Shown: piece by piece, positions 33,168 to 33,623 of the stretch
Numbering within the stretch: the first letter of the stretch is position 1
How the letters are laid out: the number at the start of each line of letters is the position of its first letter
Source: Gamarada debralockiae
Lineage: Eukaryota > Ascomycota > Leotiomycetes > Helotiales > Hyphodiscaceae
Reading direction: 5' to 3'
NCBI GenBank assembly: GCA_002803225.1
Contig: NXFV01000298.1
Coordinates: 1-33,623 of the forward strand
DNA: 33,623 bases
Program-made: the position numbers and the translations under genes
The notes under the pieces: model-generated
Databases searched by the model: none
What the model saw: only the letters and a program-made list of their open reading frames with translations
Told to the model about the DNA's origin: nothing

Positions 33168-33623
33168 AATGGGGTAACCGCGAATCAAGGTAATGACTGT
33201 ATTGTTGGAGTGTGAACTGCCTGAAGAATGAATTACATGCGCAATGCGATATTTATGCTGGTCCTGCATCACGTGTCTGTAAACCACGTGCGCATGGACC
33301 ACAAAACCCCGCTACAATATAAAGCGATTTGCCTTATACAACCGATTAGCTATTGAACAGACGCCCCTTCAATTATATTGTTCAGCCCTTGTTGTTACGA
33401 ATCTACCTCAAGCAGACATATCAAGACGGTATTTCCAACTAGAAGAATAGCTAAGGAGAGAAGGAGGACTAGAATACACGAAACCAAGATAAAACCCCTA
33501 GCGTGTCACGGCACTATACAGAGGCCTCAGGAAGAGCATGATAGCATTGCACTAAGACTATAGAAAACTAAGCTAAGGAGAGAAGGAGAGCTCTAGAGAG
33601 AGCTCGAGCTAATATACAAGAGC
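33168..33623. other. Repeat-like DNA at right end
   Basis: No gene is supported. CACGTG occurs twice at about 33270-33290 and a TATAAAG-like box lies at 33319-33324. An 18-base word (AGCTAAGGAGAGAAGGAG) is repeated exactly at 33449-33466 and 33571-33588. The + frame 33378-33563 is Arg/Lys-rich and could be the edge of a retroelement gag-like region, but the window ends too soon to tell. Confidence 0.35.

Noticed and set aside
1..33623. tRNA, rRNA or CRISPR features
   Set aside because: None was recognised on either strand; CRISPR arrays are not expected in a fungal nuclear genome.

Overview
The window is nuclear DNA of a filamentous ascomycete (Pezizomycotina). The evidence is: genes split by short introns (mostly 46-65 nt) with CTAAC/CTGAC branch sites; fungal-only families such as a PTH11-like receptor, a STAND/NLR protein and an rvt gene; and relic transposons whose in-frame stops are all TAG or TAA, the mark of repeat-induced point mutation (RIP). 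A helotialean (Leotiomycetes) source is my guess from family resemblance, not a demonstrated placement. All exon structures below were worked out by hand from splice signals, phase and family knowledge; where given, exon lengths sum to a multiple of three.

Layout. 1-1299 (+): 3' part of a fungal protein with a PD-(D/E)XK-like motif and a C2H2 finger. 1641-2359: a 719-bp MITE-like element with 26-bp inverted repeats and TA flanks. 2404-4724 (-): a frameshifted membrane-protein pseudogene. 5938-9287 (+): a complete GH63-like glycosidase. 9771-10836 (-): mitochondrial ATP synthase OSCP subunit (ATP5). 12103-15294 (-): an apparently intact rvt gene, a non-mobile cellular reverse-transcriptase relative, with all three catalytic aspartates. 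16441-18929 (-): a multi-exon fungal AAA+ ATPase. 20812-23492 (+): an NLR-like protein (NACHT plus ankyrin repeats) cut by an in-frame TGA. 24129-25386 (+): a type II membrane protein with a His/Met-rich tract. 25756-27071 (-): a PTH11-like seven-helix receptor with an in-frame TAG.

From about 28,985 to the right end the sequence becomes a graveyard of repeats: a RIP-mutated Fot1/pogo-type transposase, a long stop-riddled stretch, a decayed NACHT gene, a possible solo LTR, and more repeat-like DNA. The left 27 kb is gene-dense; the right 5 kb has almost no intact reading frame. Several genes next to the repeats carry single nonsense or frameshift lesions. Those could be real decay, leakage of RIP, or assembly errors.

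The genes do not form one pathway. ATP5 and the GH63-like enzyme are housekeeping, while rvt, the NLR-like gene and the receptor are accessory or signalling genes. The most notable content is the rvt gene, for which I can give a complete five-exon model needing one GC-AG intron.
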